Of a DNA stretch of 19,502 nucleotides, positions 1 through 7,236 are shown in pieces; within the stretch, counting starts at the first letter, position 1, and each line of letters opens with the position of its first letter. A program made the translations under genes and the position numbers. Location of the stretch: positions 1-19,502 of the forward strand of contig DAOUZV010000005.1 of assembly GCA_030665485.1 (NCBI GenBank), read 5' to 3'. A model generated the notes under the pieces. The model was not told the origin of the DNA, did not search any database, and worked only from the letters and a program-made list of their open reading frames with translations. This DNA is from Chloroflexota bacterium. Lineage in GTDB: Bacteria; Chloroflexota; Dehalococcoidia; JABGRK01.

Positions 1-570
1 ATGGCCTACGCCGCGGGAGGCACTGGAGTTATAGTGCTCGATGGCGGCCATATAAACCCTGTTTTCACCGGCCAGGCCAATGGCGGCCACCTGGGCTTTG
101 AGTTCGCTGAGCTCCTCTTTAATGATTTCTGCGGTTTCCAGGGTGCCTTTACCTGCAAGGTGAGCGGCATCCCGCAATTCTACCTTGTCATTGTTTATCC
201 ACAGGTAAATCAGCTTCGGCGATTTGCCACGGAAGATTATCTTGTCATAGCCAGCGTGTTTCAGTTCCGCTCCCCAGAACCCCCCAAACAGTGAATGTGA
301 ATACATGTTTGTCTGGGCAGAAAAGGTATCAACACTGGTGCGATTGGCGCTGGGAACGGGCGTGCCATGCAAAATGCCGGTGCTGAATATCAGCAGATTA
401 TCTTCAGAAAAGGGCTCGACCTCAGGAGGAACCCTGTCCCACAGTATCTTGGCGGCAGTACCCTGACCACCCAAAAGAAGTTCGGTGTCGCGCGGGTCAG
501 TTGCCACCCTCTCAATGTTTCCTGTGGTCAGATCAACTTCCAGATTGTACCCTGTCTCGGCATATCTCAT
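1..570 (-). CDS. BamB-like tungsten AOR-family aryl-CoA reductase paralog 3 (5' part only, cut by window edge)
   Basis: The first 190 codons of a third BamB/AOR-family protein are present; the rest lies beyond the left edge, including the FeS and tungsten-ligand region. The ATG at 568-570 is preceded by an AAAGGGA purine stretch. The protein opens with MRYAETGYNLEVDL, the N-terminal signature of BamB, and holds the AOR N-terminal pterin-binding domain (GGQGTAAKILWDRV; HAGYDKIIFRGKS; IGLAGENRVY). It differs from the complete paralog at 665-2602 at about 26 of 190 positions, so the two are a recent duplication; both carry HGTPVPSA where the canonical copy has CGTPAIGC. It is the last gene seen in the paaX-bam operon, 94 bp after its paralog. 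Substrate is unknown; a CoA-thioester of an aromatic or alicyclic acid is an inference from family and context. Cofactor-binding residues cannot be checked because they lie outside the window. Confidence 0.9.
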   Translation of the reverse strand, partial: MRYAETGYNLEVDLTTGNIERVATDPRDTELLLGGQGTAAKILWDRVPPEVEPFSEDNLLIFSTGILHGTPVPSANRTSVDTFSAQTNMYSHSLFGGFWGAELKHAGYDKIIFRGKSPKLIYLWINNDKVELRDAAHLAGKGTLETAEIIKEELSELKAQVAAIGLAGENRVYMAAIEHYNSSASRGVGH

Positions 571-664
571 TCTTTTTTTGTCCCTTTACCTATGTTGAGC
601 CTTACTCTATAAGTTTACTTATCTTTCGCGATTACGGTCAATCCTTTCCTGTCTCCAGCCTCTC

Positions 665-2602
665 TTACTTTTTAGCCGAAGCCTTTTTGGCAGGAGCACC
701 TTCACCATCTGTTAAAATACCCCTTGCGATGAAGTCTTCGCTTATGTAATTCAAGCCCAGTTCATCTAACTTCTCTTTAGTGGGGACACCATCTTCATTC
801 CACCCCTTGAATTTATAATACTCATCAAGCAGCTGGGCTTCCACCTCAGGGATTCTCTGTTTCCAATGGTCCTCAGGTGGCTTATCATCCTTTCTCCTTA
901 GACCCCTTCTGTTATTAAGGGCACGAATAAGAGTTCGGTTTCTGCTGGCTATTTCCCATAGCTTGTCCGTATCAAGATCCAGCCCAGATGCAAGTGATAT
1001 GAATTCCGGGTAGTTATTTATATGATATGAAGACTTGTTAAACTGACCCTTAAACGCCGACACAAAGGCGCACATCCCAACGGAGTCATCAATGTAGTGC
1101 ATGAGTTCATTCCAATCGGTAATGTTGACAGCCGCTTCAATAGACGGTTGAGTGCGTGGCTCCCATTCCATATACCACTTTTTAAACCTCTCGGGAGCTG
1201 CTTCCCATTTATCTACAAACTCTTTTCTCTTTTCCTTATCAGGTATGGGATTCTGTGGGAAGGACCCCTCAGTTTGGGTGATATTCATCTTGGCGCCGGT
1301 GGCAGTCATAAGGAAATAGGGGTAATTCAATGCTCCCAGCTTCAGCGGCACCTGCTCCAACTTCTTGGTGGTGTTATGATCAAACTCTTCTGCGCCCTTG
1401 CCAATCTGACGCGCCGCCCAGTAAACACCATTGGCCAGAGCATCTCCAACGCCATCACGGCGAACGATCTTTTCAACCAGGTAGAAAAATCTCTCCCCGG
1501 AGTCCTTAGGGAATCCCGGCAGGTCCTTGTCGGTTAAGATGCCGGCTTCGTAAAGCTCAACGGCAAAGGCCAGAACCTGCGGCGTTGAGAATGAGTCCAG
1601 TCCGTACTCCTGAGCAACGGCCTGCATGTCATAATTAAAACTCAGATCTTTATAGGCCGCCATGGCATAGGTCAGTTTGCCATAGCATTTATAGTAAAAG
1701 GTACGCCTTCCCGGGTAGGAAATCGTTGCGTGGCAATCGTTGGGGCAGTTATAGCAACCCGTAAATCGAACATGCACTGATTCAGTAACTGCCTTCCACG
1801 CCTCTTCTATTTCTGGGGTCCAATAACCTTTTCGCCGCTCGCGTGCAAATCCCCAGGCGAAAACATCTGTGTGCCAACGTTCGCTATGGGTGTGCGTCAA
1901 AACAGACGATCCTTTATCATAAATTATCTTGTACTGACGGGTGCATATATCGTAAAGTTCAGCCGGTTTGGCAACGTAAAGATCCTTTGTTCCGCGAACA
2001 GCTATCGCCTTTACCCTTTTATCTCCCATGATGTGTCCTACGCCTCGGGAGGCGCTGGAGTTGTAATGTTCGATACTGGACATATAGACCCTGTTTTCAC
2101 CGGCCAAACCGATAGCGGCCACCTGGACTCTGGGATCATTGAGTTCCTCTTTAATGCACTCTGCGGTCTCCATAGTGCCTTTTCCCGAAAGATGGCTGGC
2201 ATCACGTAGCTCTACCTTGTCATTGTTTATCCAAATATAAACCAGCTTCGGTGATTTGCCACGAAGAATTATCTTGTCGTAACCGGCGTGTTTCAGTTCC
2301 GGTCCCCAGAATCCTCCAAATAATGAATGTGAATACATATTTGTCTGGGCTGAAAAGGTGTCGACGCTGCTGCGGGTGGCACTGGGAACGGGTGTTCCAT
2401 GCAAAAGACCGGTGCTGAATATCAGCAGATTTTCCTCGGAAAAGGGCTCGGTTTCAGGAGAAACCCTGTCCCATAGTATCTTGGCGGCGGTACCCTGTCC
2501 CCCAAGGTGAAGCTCCATGTCACGTGGGTCCGTTGCTACGCGCTCAATGTTTCCCCGCGATAGATCTATTTCCAGATTGTATCCTGTTTCTGCATATCTC
2601 AT
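665..2602 (-). CDS. BamB-like tungsten AOR-family aryl-CoA reductase paralog 2 (divergent)
   Basis: A complete 645-residue AOR-family protein, the usual BamB length (about 650). It shows the N-terminal pterin domain, then Cys283-x2-Cys286-x3-Cys290 and, far downstream, Cys511 (DDSVGMC), the AOR pattern for one [4Fe-4S] cluster. Cys306 in FYYKC aligns with the tungsten-ligand Cys322 of Geobacter BamB. His239 and His244 align with BamB His255 and His260, but the position equivalent to Glu251 is Leu235. The loop at 63-80 (HGTPVPSATRSSVDTFSA) differs strongly from the canonical copy next door; identity to that copy over the first 100 residues is about 65%. The C-terminus ends in a short Lys/Ala tail. 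ATG at 2600-2602 follows AAAGGGGCGGG. It lies 46 bp after the bamC-like gene and presumably receives electrons from that ferredoxin. An aryl-CoA reductase with a substrate other than benzoyl-CoA is my inference. Confidence 0.92.
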   Translation of the reverse strand: MRYAETGYNLEIDLSRGNIERVATDPRDMELHLGGQGTAAKILWDRVSPETEPFSEENLLIFSTGLLHGTPVPSATRSSVDTFSAQTNMYSHSLFGGFWGPELKHAGYDKIILRGKSPKLVYIWINNDKVELRDASHLSGKGTMETAECIKEELNDPRVQVAAIGLAGENRVYMSSIEHYNSSASRGVGHIMGDKRVKAIAVRGTKDLYVAKPAELYDICTRQYKIIYDKGSSVLTHTHSERWHTDVFAWGFARERRKGYWTPEIEEAWKAVTESVHVRFTGCYNCPNDCHATISYPGRRTFYYKCYGKLTYAMAAYKDLSFNYDMQAVAQEYGLDSFSTPQVLAFAVELYEAGILTDKDLPGFPKDSGERFFYLVEKIVRRDGVGDALANGVYWAARQIGKGAEEFDHNTTKKLEQVPLKLGALNYPYFLMTATGAKMNITQTEGSFPQNPIPDKEKRKEFVDKWEAAPERFKKWYMEWEPRTQPSIEAAVNITDWNELMHYIDDSVGMCAFVSAFKGQFNKSSYHINNYPEFISLASGLDLDTDKLWEIASRNRTLIRALNNRRGLRRKDDKPPEDHWKQRIPEVEAQLLDEYYKFKGWNEDGVPTKEKLDELGLNYISEDFIARGILTDGEGAPAKKASAKK

Positions 2603-2648
2603 TTTCCCGCCCCTTTACCTAAGTCAACCTTTAATACCAAAACTCGAA

Positions 2649-3206
2649 TTATTTGTCCGCTTTTTCCTCGTTCATTTTGGCTAGGATCTCCATTACTCTC
2701 TTAAATCCATGTTTTTTAATCAGAGCTCCAAGTCCCGTTTCCATCTCATCGGCGGTCTCTTCCTTCTCCTCGTCGCCGTCTTCGTCCACTTCCTCGTAGG
2801 TCAAAGCATCGGCCAGGCACCATTTAACGCACAGCGGCTCATCCTGTGGTGGATCATCCAGACACATATCGCATTTGAGCGGCAGGCCGGAATCAGGGTC
2901 TTTGAAATAATCCCTGGCCGGGCAGGAGGCCCTGCAAAAGGCACACTCATCATACGTTTTTTCATCTATGGTATATTCGCCTCTGCCGTTACATTCAGCC
3001 TCAGTATACTCACCCGCATATACCGGAACATATACGTCCCTTATAGGATCAAAAAGCACCCGTATCTTGGACTTTTCCGGGTTGGTGCTGCTGTATTTTG
3101 GCTCAGCATGAAACGCGGAGCAGATAGTCTCACATGCGCGGCAACCGTTGCACTTGTCAACATCTACCTTTATTACCTTTTTCTTTTTCTTTTCCTCAAC
3201 CGCCAC
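2649..3206 (-). CDS. bamC: BamC-like ferredoxin subunit with three [4Fe-4S] sites
   Basis: A 185-residue electron-transfer subunit. Twelve cysteines suit three cubane clusters: Cys19, 22, 25, 29 (CNGCRACETIC), then Cys72, 88, 91, 95, 112, 115, 126 and 130 (including CAFCRASC, CDMC and CVKWC). This ferredoxin-like architecture and its place directly after a BamB gene match BamC of class II benzoyl-CoA reductase, which wires the tungsten subunit to the rest of the complex. A Lys-rich N-terminus and a very acidic stretch at about 139-152 flank the cluster domain. The start is GTG at 3204-3206, chosen because GGGAG stands 6 bases before it; the preceding bamB stop is only 2 bases away, so translation is likely coupled. 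No signal peptide or membrane segment is seen, so it is cytoplasmic. One BamC appears to serve three BamB-type proteins here. Confidence 0.9.
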   Translation of the reverse strand: MAVEEKKKKKVIKVDVDKCNGCRACETICSAFHAEPKYSSTNPEKSKIRVLFDPIRDVYVPVYAGEYTEAECNGRGEYTIDEKTYDECAFCRASCPARDYFKDPDSGLPLKCDMCLDDPPQDEPLCVKWCLADALTYEEVDEDGDEEKEETADEMETGLGALIKKHGFKRVMEILAKMNEEKADK

Positions 3207-3208
3207 GG

Positions 3209-5209
3209 CTAGCTCCCTTTGTTCTTATCTTCTTTAGCAGGCTTATTTCCGTTATCTTTAAGGATTCCTCTTGCGATAAGGTCGTCGGCGACGTAATCCA
3301 AACCCAACTGCCCCAAATACCCTTTGGTGGGAATACCCTCTTTATTCCACCCCCTAAATGCGTAATAGGTATCCAGGAGCTCCTCTTCAAGCTCGGGGAA
3401 TCTCTTCCTCCAATGGTCCTCGGGAGGCTTCTCGTCTTTTCTGCTCATACCTCTTCTTATATTAATGGCTCTAATTAAAGTACGGTTCCTCCTGGCCGCC
3501 TGTGTAAGTTTATCTTCATCCATATCTAATCCAGCCCCTGCGGAGATGAATTTGGGATAATTGTGCATGTGATAGGCGGGCTTGAGCGGGAACGATGATA
3601 AACCAGCACACATGCCCAGCGAGTCGTCGATGTAATGCATCCGCTCCTGCCAGTCCACAATCTCTGAACTCATTTGAGGCGTCGGGTAATTTGGAATCGA
3701 CCTTTCCCCGCGCATATCCCAGTCCAGCACCCATTGCTTAAACTTTTCATCAGGCACCTGGTGCCAGTCCTTAACAAATGCTTCCTTATCCTCCTGTGTA
3801 GCAAACGGCGCCTGCGGGAAATTACCCTCAATCTGGGTAATATTCAGCTTCTCGCCGGTGCAATACATAAGGAAGTAAAGCGGATTCAGCATTCCCAGCT
3901 TCAATGGCAACTGCTCATGCTTCTTAATGTTGTTGTGAGCATACTCATGGGCGCCTTTGCCAATTGCTTCAGCCGCCCAATGTGTGCCGTTGGCCAGAAT
4001 ATCTCCAATTCCTTCACGATTAACGATTTTGTCCAGCAGCCAGTAAAATCTGCCCTCGCTATCGACAGGAAATCCCGGCATGTCCTCATCAGTCAAAACG
4101 CCAGCTTCATAACACTCAATAGCAAATGCTATAACCTGAGGAGTGGTAAATCCATCGACACCATACTCAGTAGCTCGCTGCACGATTTTGAAACCAAAAT
4201 CCAGATCAGAAAACGCCGCCATTGTATAAGTGAGCTTGGAGTAACACTTCATCATGTACGTTGAAATGCCCGGTACGTTGATCGATGCCCCGCATTTCAT
4301 GGGGCAGTTGTAGCAGCTCAAAAGGCGCGTCTGTACGCCGTCCATGGTCGCAGACCACTTCTTTTCAACTTCTTGGTTCCAAAACTCTTTTCTGCGCTCC
4401 CTGGCATTGCCCCAGGTAAAGTTCTCGGTGTGCCACTTCTCATCGTGGAGCTTCATCTCCTGCGGTGACCCAAGCCCGGCCAAAATGGGCGGGACACCCT
4501 GAATCGGATTTTCTTCCCTGAACTTTATATACTCCAGCACTTCATCGCAGAGTTCGATGAACTCGGCGGGACGAGCGATATTGATGCTCTTTGTTCCGCG
4601 AACGGCTATCGCTTTGAGGCCCTTATCTCCCATAACAGCGCCCAGTCCAAGCCGGCTGGCGCTGGACCTACCCTGCTCTATCGAAGCGTAATGAACTCTG
4701 TTTTCACCGGCCAGACCAATAGAAGCGACGTGCGCCTTTGGCTGTTCAAGCTCTTGCTTGATAAGCACTTCAGTCTCAACGGAGCCCTTACCCTCAAGGT
4801 GAGAGGCATCACGTATCTCAACCTTATCATTGTGTATCCATAGATAAACCAGTTTTTTGGACTTGCCGCGGATAATTATCTTGTCATAACCGGCATACTT
4901 CAGTTCCGGTGCAAAAAATCCCCCCATCATTGAATATCCCATCAGCAACGTCTGAGGAGAAATGGATGAAACAATGGTACGGTTGCAACCTATAGCGGGC
5001 GTGCCGCACAACAGCCCTGAACCGAATATCAGAACGTTTTTTTCAGAGAAAGGCTCAACCTCAGGCGGAACCCTGTCCCACAATATCTTGGCGTTGGTAC
5101 CAAGCCCCCCCATATAAAGCTCGGCATCGCGCAGATCAGTTGCCGCTCTTTCAATGTTCCCTGTGGATAGATCTATTTCCAGATTGTACCCTGTCTCTGC
5201 ATACCTCAT
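3209..5209 (-). CDS. bamB: Class II benzoyl-CoA reductase catalytic subunit BamB-like (tungsten AOR family)
   Basis: A 666-residue AOR-family tungstopterin protein and the most canonical of the three copies. In characterised BamB (Geobacter metallireducens) this subunit dearomatises benzoyl-CoA without ATP hydrolysis. As I recall, its tungsten is held by Cys322, with Glu251, His255 and His260 in the active site; all four occur here at the same residue numbers (EMKLHDEKWH at 251-260, MMKC ending at 322). The FeS ligands are Cys299, Cys302, Cys306 (CYNCPMKC) and Cys534 (DDSLGMC). N-terminal BamB features NRTIVSSISPQT and APELKYAGYDK are present. The start overlaps the paaX stop as ATGA, with AAGGGG upstream inside paaX, so the two are translationally coupled; the bamC-like gene follows after 2 bases. 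Benzoyl-CoA or a close aryl-CoA is the likely substrate. bamD-I genes are not in the window. Confidence 0.93.
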   Translation of the reverse strand: MRYAETGYNLEIDLSTGNIERAATDLRDAELYMGGLGTNAKILWDRVPPEVEPFSEKNVLIFGSGLLCGTPAIGCNRTIVSSISPQTLLMGYSMMGGFFAPELKYAGYDKIIIRGKSKKLVYLWIHNDKVEIRDASHLEGKGSVETEVLIKQELEQPKAHVASIGLAGENRVHYASIEQGRSSASRLGLGAVMGDKGLKAIAVRGTKSINIARPAEFIELCDEVLEYIKFREENPIQGVPPILAGLGSPQEMKLHDEKWHTENFTWGNARERRKEFWNQEVEKKWSATMDGVQTRLLSCYNCPMKCGASINVPGISTYMMKCYSKLTYTMAAFSDLDFGFKIVQRATEYGVDGFTTPQVIAFAIECYEAGVLTDEDMPGFPVDSEGRFYWLLDKIVNREGIGDILANGTHWAAEAIGKGAHEYAHNNIKKHEQLPLKLGMLNPLYFLMYCTGEKLNITQIEGNFPQAPFATQEDKEAFVKDWHQVPDEKFKQWVLDWDMRGERSIPNYPTPQMSSEIVDWQERMHYIDDSLGMCAGLSSFPLKPAYHMHNYPKFISAGAGLDMDEDKLTQAARRNRTLIRAINIRRGMSRKDEKPPEDHWRKRFPELEEELLDTYYAFRGWNKEGIPTKGYLGQLGLDYVADDLIARGILKDNGNKPAKEDKNKGS

Positions 5210-6048
5210 TCTTTGTGCCCCTTGGCCTGATAAACCTTTAATACTGAATCAAAATAACTGTTTGCTTTTTTCGCCAGCATATCGTGATACTCATGGAATA
5301 GATCGCTTGCCTGAGAACGCAACCAGTTTTCAGGCAGTAAATCTTCCGGTAAATCAGGGTCCAGGTACGGTAACCGGCGATATTGGTGAATTAACTCAAA
5401 CCTCTCGGTAAAAAACTCGCTATGGTCAATATCTTTGCCACTTTCAAGAAGCTTGCGGTGCTCATCCAGTTTAACGCTATACTCATCTATAAACTTGGCA
5501 TACCTTTTGTGGATGCGGTCAAGATCCCAACAGCGTGAAATAATGGTCTTCGGACTGCCAAACCCGAGATGTTTTGCCTGAAAAACCTCCATGTATTCCC
5601 TAACCTTAAGCTTTTTGGCCAACGCCTCTACCTCTTTGCTTAGATCATGAGGCGAAATCCATGTTGCCGTACTCAGGGGCCCGTAGCCCATCCACTTCAT
5701 TTCCTGACGCAGTGTATCTCTAGACTTACGTTTTTCCTCCGGGATGAAATATACGACGACGCTCCACTGTCCATTCCAGCCGCTGCTCTTGCGCCTGGAT
5801 ATACGCCGCCCTCCCTCCACCAGCATGCCCATGCCCTCATTGGTCAGCGAATAGTAACTTTTGCCATCATTGTGCCTTACTTTGAGCAGACCACCACGGC
5901 ACATTCTGGACACCGCTGACCTGACAGACTGCTCTGATAGATCGAAATTGGCCAGCAGTTCTATCAGGCTGCCGATTCCTATTTCCATCTCTGCGTGGCG
6001 TACATAATCGCCGTAGAGGGTTAACATTGCTGCTTTTGGTCGAAACAT
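5206..6048 (-). CDS. paaX: PaaX-family transcriptional repressor
   Basis: A 280-residue protein of PaaX length and layout: N-terminal winged helix (residues about 10-80, with LYGDYVRH and QSVRSAVSRMCRGGLLKVRHNDGKSYYSLT), a central PaaX-like domain (WNGQWSVVVYFIPEEKRKSRDTLRQ; LSTATWISPHD) and a C-terminal domain (RFELIHQYRRLPYLDPDLPEDLLPENW). Known PaaX proteins repress phenylacetate catabolic genes and release DNA on binding phenylacetyl-CoA. Here the gene heads the bam-like operon and overlaps bamB by 4 bp, so an aryl-CoA-responsive autorepressor is a reasonable inference. The first ATG (6046-6048) is kept because family members begin just before LYGDY; no SD is visible in front of it. A strong promoter and a perfect inverted repeat lie just upstream. 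Confidence 0.93.
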   Translation of the reverse strand: MFRPKAAMLTLYGDYVRHAEMEIGIGSLIELLANFDLSEQSVRSAVSRMCRGGLLKVRHNDGKSYYSLTNEGMGMLVEGGRRISRRKSSGWNGQWSVVVYFIPEEKRKSRDTLRQEMKWMGYGPLSTATWISPHDLSKEVEALAKKLKVREYMEVFQAKHLGFGSPKTIISRCWDLDRIHKRYAKFIDEYSVKLDEHRKLLESGKDIDHSEFFTERFELIHQYRRLPYLDPDLPEDLLPENWLRSQASDLFHEYHDMLAKKANSYFDSVLKVYQAKGHKE

Positions 6049-6069
6049 ACATATGTCACATAAATTTAG

Positions 6070-6088
6070 TTGCGTAAATATTACGCAA
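6070..6088. promoter_or_regulatory. Perfect inverted repeat, candidate PaaX operator
   Basis: TTGCGTAA, a 3-base spacer (ATA), then TTACGCAA form an 8-bp perfect inverted repeat between paaX and its -10 box, covering the predicted +1. Its position is right for a repressor site. That PaaX is the bound protein is inferred from adjacency only; the sequence is not the published E. coli PaaX consensus. Confidence 0.5.
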
Positions 6089-6092
6089 TAAC

Positions 6093-6121
6093 ATATTAAC
6101 GCTAAATCACTGGCTTGTCAA
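6093..6121 (-). promoter_or_regulatory. Promoter of the paaX-bam operon
   Basis: On the minus strand TTGACA (6121 to 6116) is followed, after exactly 17 bases, by TAATAT (6098 to 6093). This is a perfect -35 with optimal spacing and a four-of-six -10. Transcription would start near 6086, giving a leader of about 38 bases to the paaX ATG. It is the only convincing promoter seen for the five-gene minus-strand block; the inter-gene gaps downstream are short. Confidence 0.65.
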
Positions 6122-6146
6122 TACCTTAAAATTGAAAACAGAAGGA

Positions 6147-6176
6147 GTGATACCCTAATTCTTCCAAGAATATCAC
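6147..6176 (-). terminator. Bulged hairpin downstream of the alpha/beta hydrolase, weak terminator candidate
   Basis: Outer arms GTGATA/TATCAC (6147-6152 and 6171-6176) and inner arms TTCTT/AAGAA form a hairpin with an unpaired bulge. On the minus strand it lies just past the hydrolase stop and is followed by a pyrimidine-rich run (CTCCTTCTGTTTTC). The inner loop is only two bases, so it could instead be an operator palindrome. Evidence is weak. Confidence 0.25.
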
Positions 6177-6191
6177 TGTAAGCAGAATAAT

Positions 6192-7070
6192 CTAGATACT
6201 TTTGCGCAGGGCAAAGTCAAGAGCGATACGATTGAACTCCTCGGGTAGTTCTATAAAAGAGTGGTGCCCCGCAGGGATTGTCTTTACTTGCATATTGCTG
6301 AAGTATTTTTTAACCGGCTCTACCGCTGAAGGCCTTACTATCATGTCATTGAGACCAGATATTATAAGCGTAGGACAGGTAACCTGGCGCAATTTCCCCG
6401 ATGGTGCATGTATAAGCTCTCCTACCATCCCTCCTGGGTGCAGATGTCCTTGCTGTGACCTTTGATTCCTGTTACTAGTTAGCATTTCCTTAAATCTCTC
6501 TATAACCTCTGGTTTGCTCTGCGCCAGACCAGGCGAGAAAAACCGCGCAATCTTGCTATCACGGTCAAGGCTGCTATTCGGGTTATCGCTCCGGCCGTGT
6601 TCTCGGTTAATCTTGGATTGCGGTGGTTCCTGCTCGCTGAGCAATGCCCCCATGATACCGTTGCATCGGTTAATCCTGGATTGCGGTGGTTCCTGCTCGC
6701 TGAGCAGTGCCCCCATGATACTGTTGCATAGGATCAGCTTGTCTACCATATGTGGGTACTTCAAATAAAACCTGATTGCTAACTCCGCACCCATGGAATG
6801 ACCCAGCACGGTACTGGTGGAGATGCCGAGCGCTTCAAATAGAGACTGCAGATCGTCTACTAGAATATCTGCAGTCACCGGTTCCGTACCAAGATCGCTT
6901 TTTCCATGACCACGGATATCATAGGTAAGCGTGCTGAAGTATGGGGAAAAAGCCTCTACCTGCTGTGACCAGACATCAAGGTTATTGCTGGCGCCATGAA
7001 TCAGGGTAAACCATGGGCCACTGCCTTGTACCTCATAATTAACCATGATTTTGTTTGCATTTGTTTTCAT
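6192..7070 (-). CDS. Alpha/beta hydrolase with an internal tandem duplication
   Basis: A 292-residue cytoplasmic alpha/beta-hydrolase. The oxyanion-hole HG is at 25-26, the nucleophile elbow GHSMG carries Ser92, the acid is Asp242 (GLNDMIV), and the catalytic base is His269 (PAGHHSFIELPEEF). DIRGHGKSD at 51-59 is typical of the family. Residues about 114-156 hold two copies of a 21-residue unit (IMGALLSEQEPPQS followed by RINR or KINR), an in-frame duplication at the entry to the cap domain, so the protein is longer there than relatives. Catalytic residues are intact, so it is probably functional. ATG at 7068-7070 has no clear SD. The gene points the same way as paaX but is separated from it by 143 bp with its own promoter. 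Possible roles include ring-cleavage thioesterase or C-C hydrolase of an aromatic pathway; substrate cannot be read from sequence. Confidence 0.9.
   Translation of the reverse strand: MKTNANKIMVNYEVQGSGPWFTLIHGASNNLDVWSQQVEAFSPYFSTLTYDIRGHGKSDLGTEPVTADILVDDLQSLFEALGISTSTVLGHSMGAELAIRFYLKYPHMVDKLILCNSIMGALLSEQEPPQSRINRCNGIMGALLSEQEPPQSKINREHGRSDNPNSSLDRDSKIARFFSPGLAQSKPEVIERFKEMLTSNRNQRSQQGHLHPGGMVGELIHAPSGKLRQVTCPTLIISGLNDMIVRPSAVEPVKKYFSNMQVKTIPAGHHSFIELPEEFNRIALDFALRKSI
6604..6729. repeat. 63-bp direct tandem duplication inside the alpha/beta hydrolase
   Basis: Two adjacent 63-base units (6604-6666 and 6667-6729) differ at about three positions. The length is a multiple of three, so the reading frame is kept and 21 residues are duplicated. 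The near identity points to a recent event. Confidence 0.9.
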
Positions 7071-7127
7071 ATCTATAAGACATTATAACAAGGAATCTAG
7101 AAATATTGTAATGCGCCAGATATCAGC

Positions 7128-7152
7128 GTTATGCCACCATAGGCTCGGTTGG
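7128..7152 (-). promoter_or_regulatory. Shared upstream element, copy A (before the alpha/beta hydrolase)
   Basis: On the minus strand CCAACC, 8 bases, GGTGG, then CATAAC. It is the same arrangement, with identical spacing, as copies B (11592-11616), C (12913-12940) and D (13926-13950). It stands about 60 bp before the hydrolase start. A separate TATAAT on the minus strand at 7087-7082 could give a nearly leaderless transcript instead. Confidence 0.4.
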
Positions 7153-7173
7153 CGAGGAGCACCCGTATTGTAT

Positions 7174-7202
7174 TTGACATTATGGCTAGTATGACAAATA
7201 AT
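7174..7202 (+). promoter_or_regulatory. Promoter of the molybdopterin oxidoreductase gene
   Basis: TTGACA at 7174-7179, 17 bases, then AATAAT at 7197-7202 (five of six to the -10 consensus). Predicted start near 7209, about 28 bases before the chosen ATG. Confidence 0.65.
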
Positions 7203-7236
7203 CTGTACACATGTTGAATGAATGGGGGATATGACA

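Noticed and set aside
571..664. Internal promoter before bamB paralog 3 (TTGACC on the minus strand)
   Set aside because: The matching -10 is poor and the genes are close enough to be read from the operon promoter.
7222..7236. Earlier ATG codons of the molybdoenzyme gene
   Set aside because: The SD GGGGGA overlaps or directly abuts them; only the ATG at 7237 has proper spacing.
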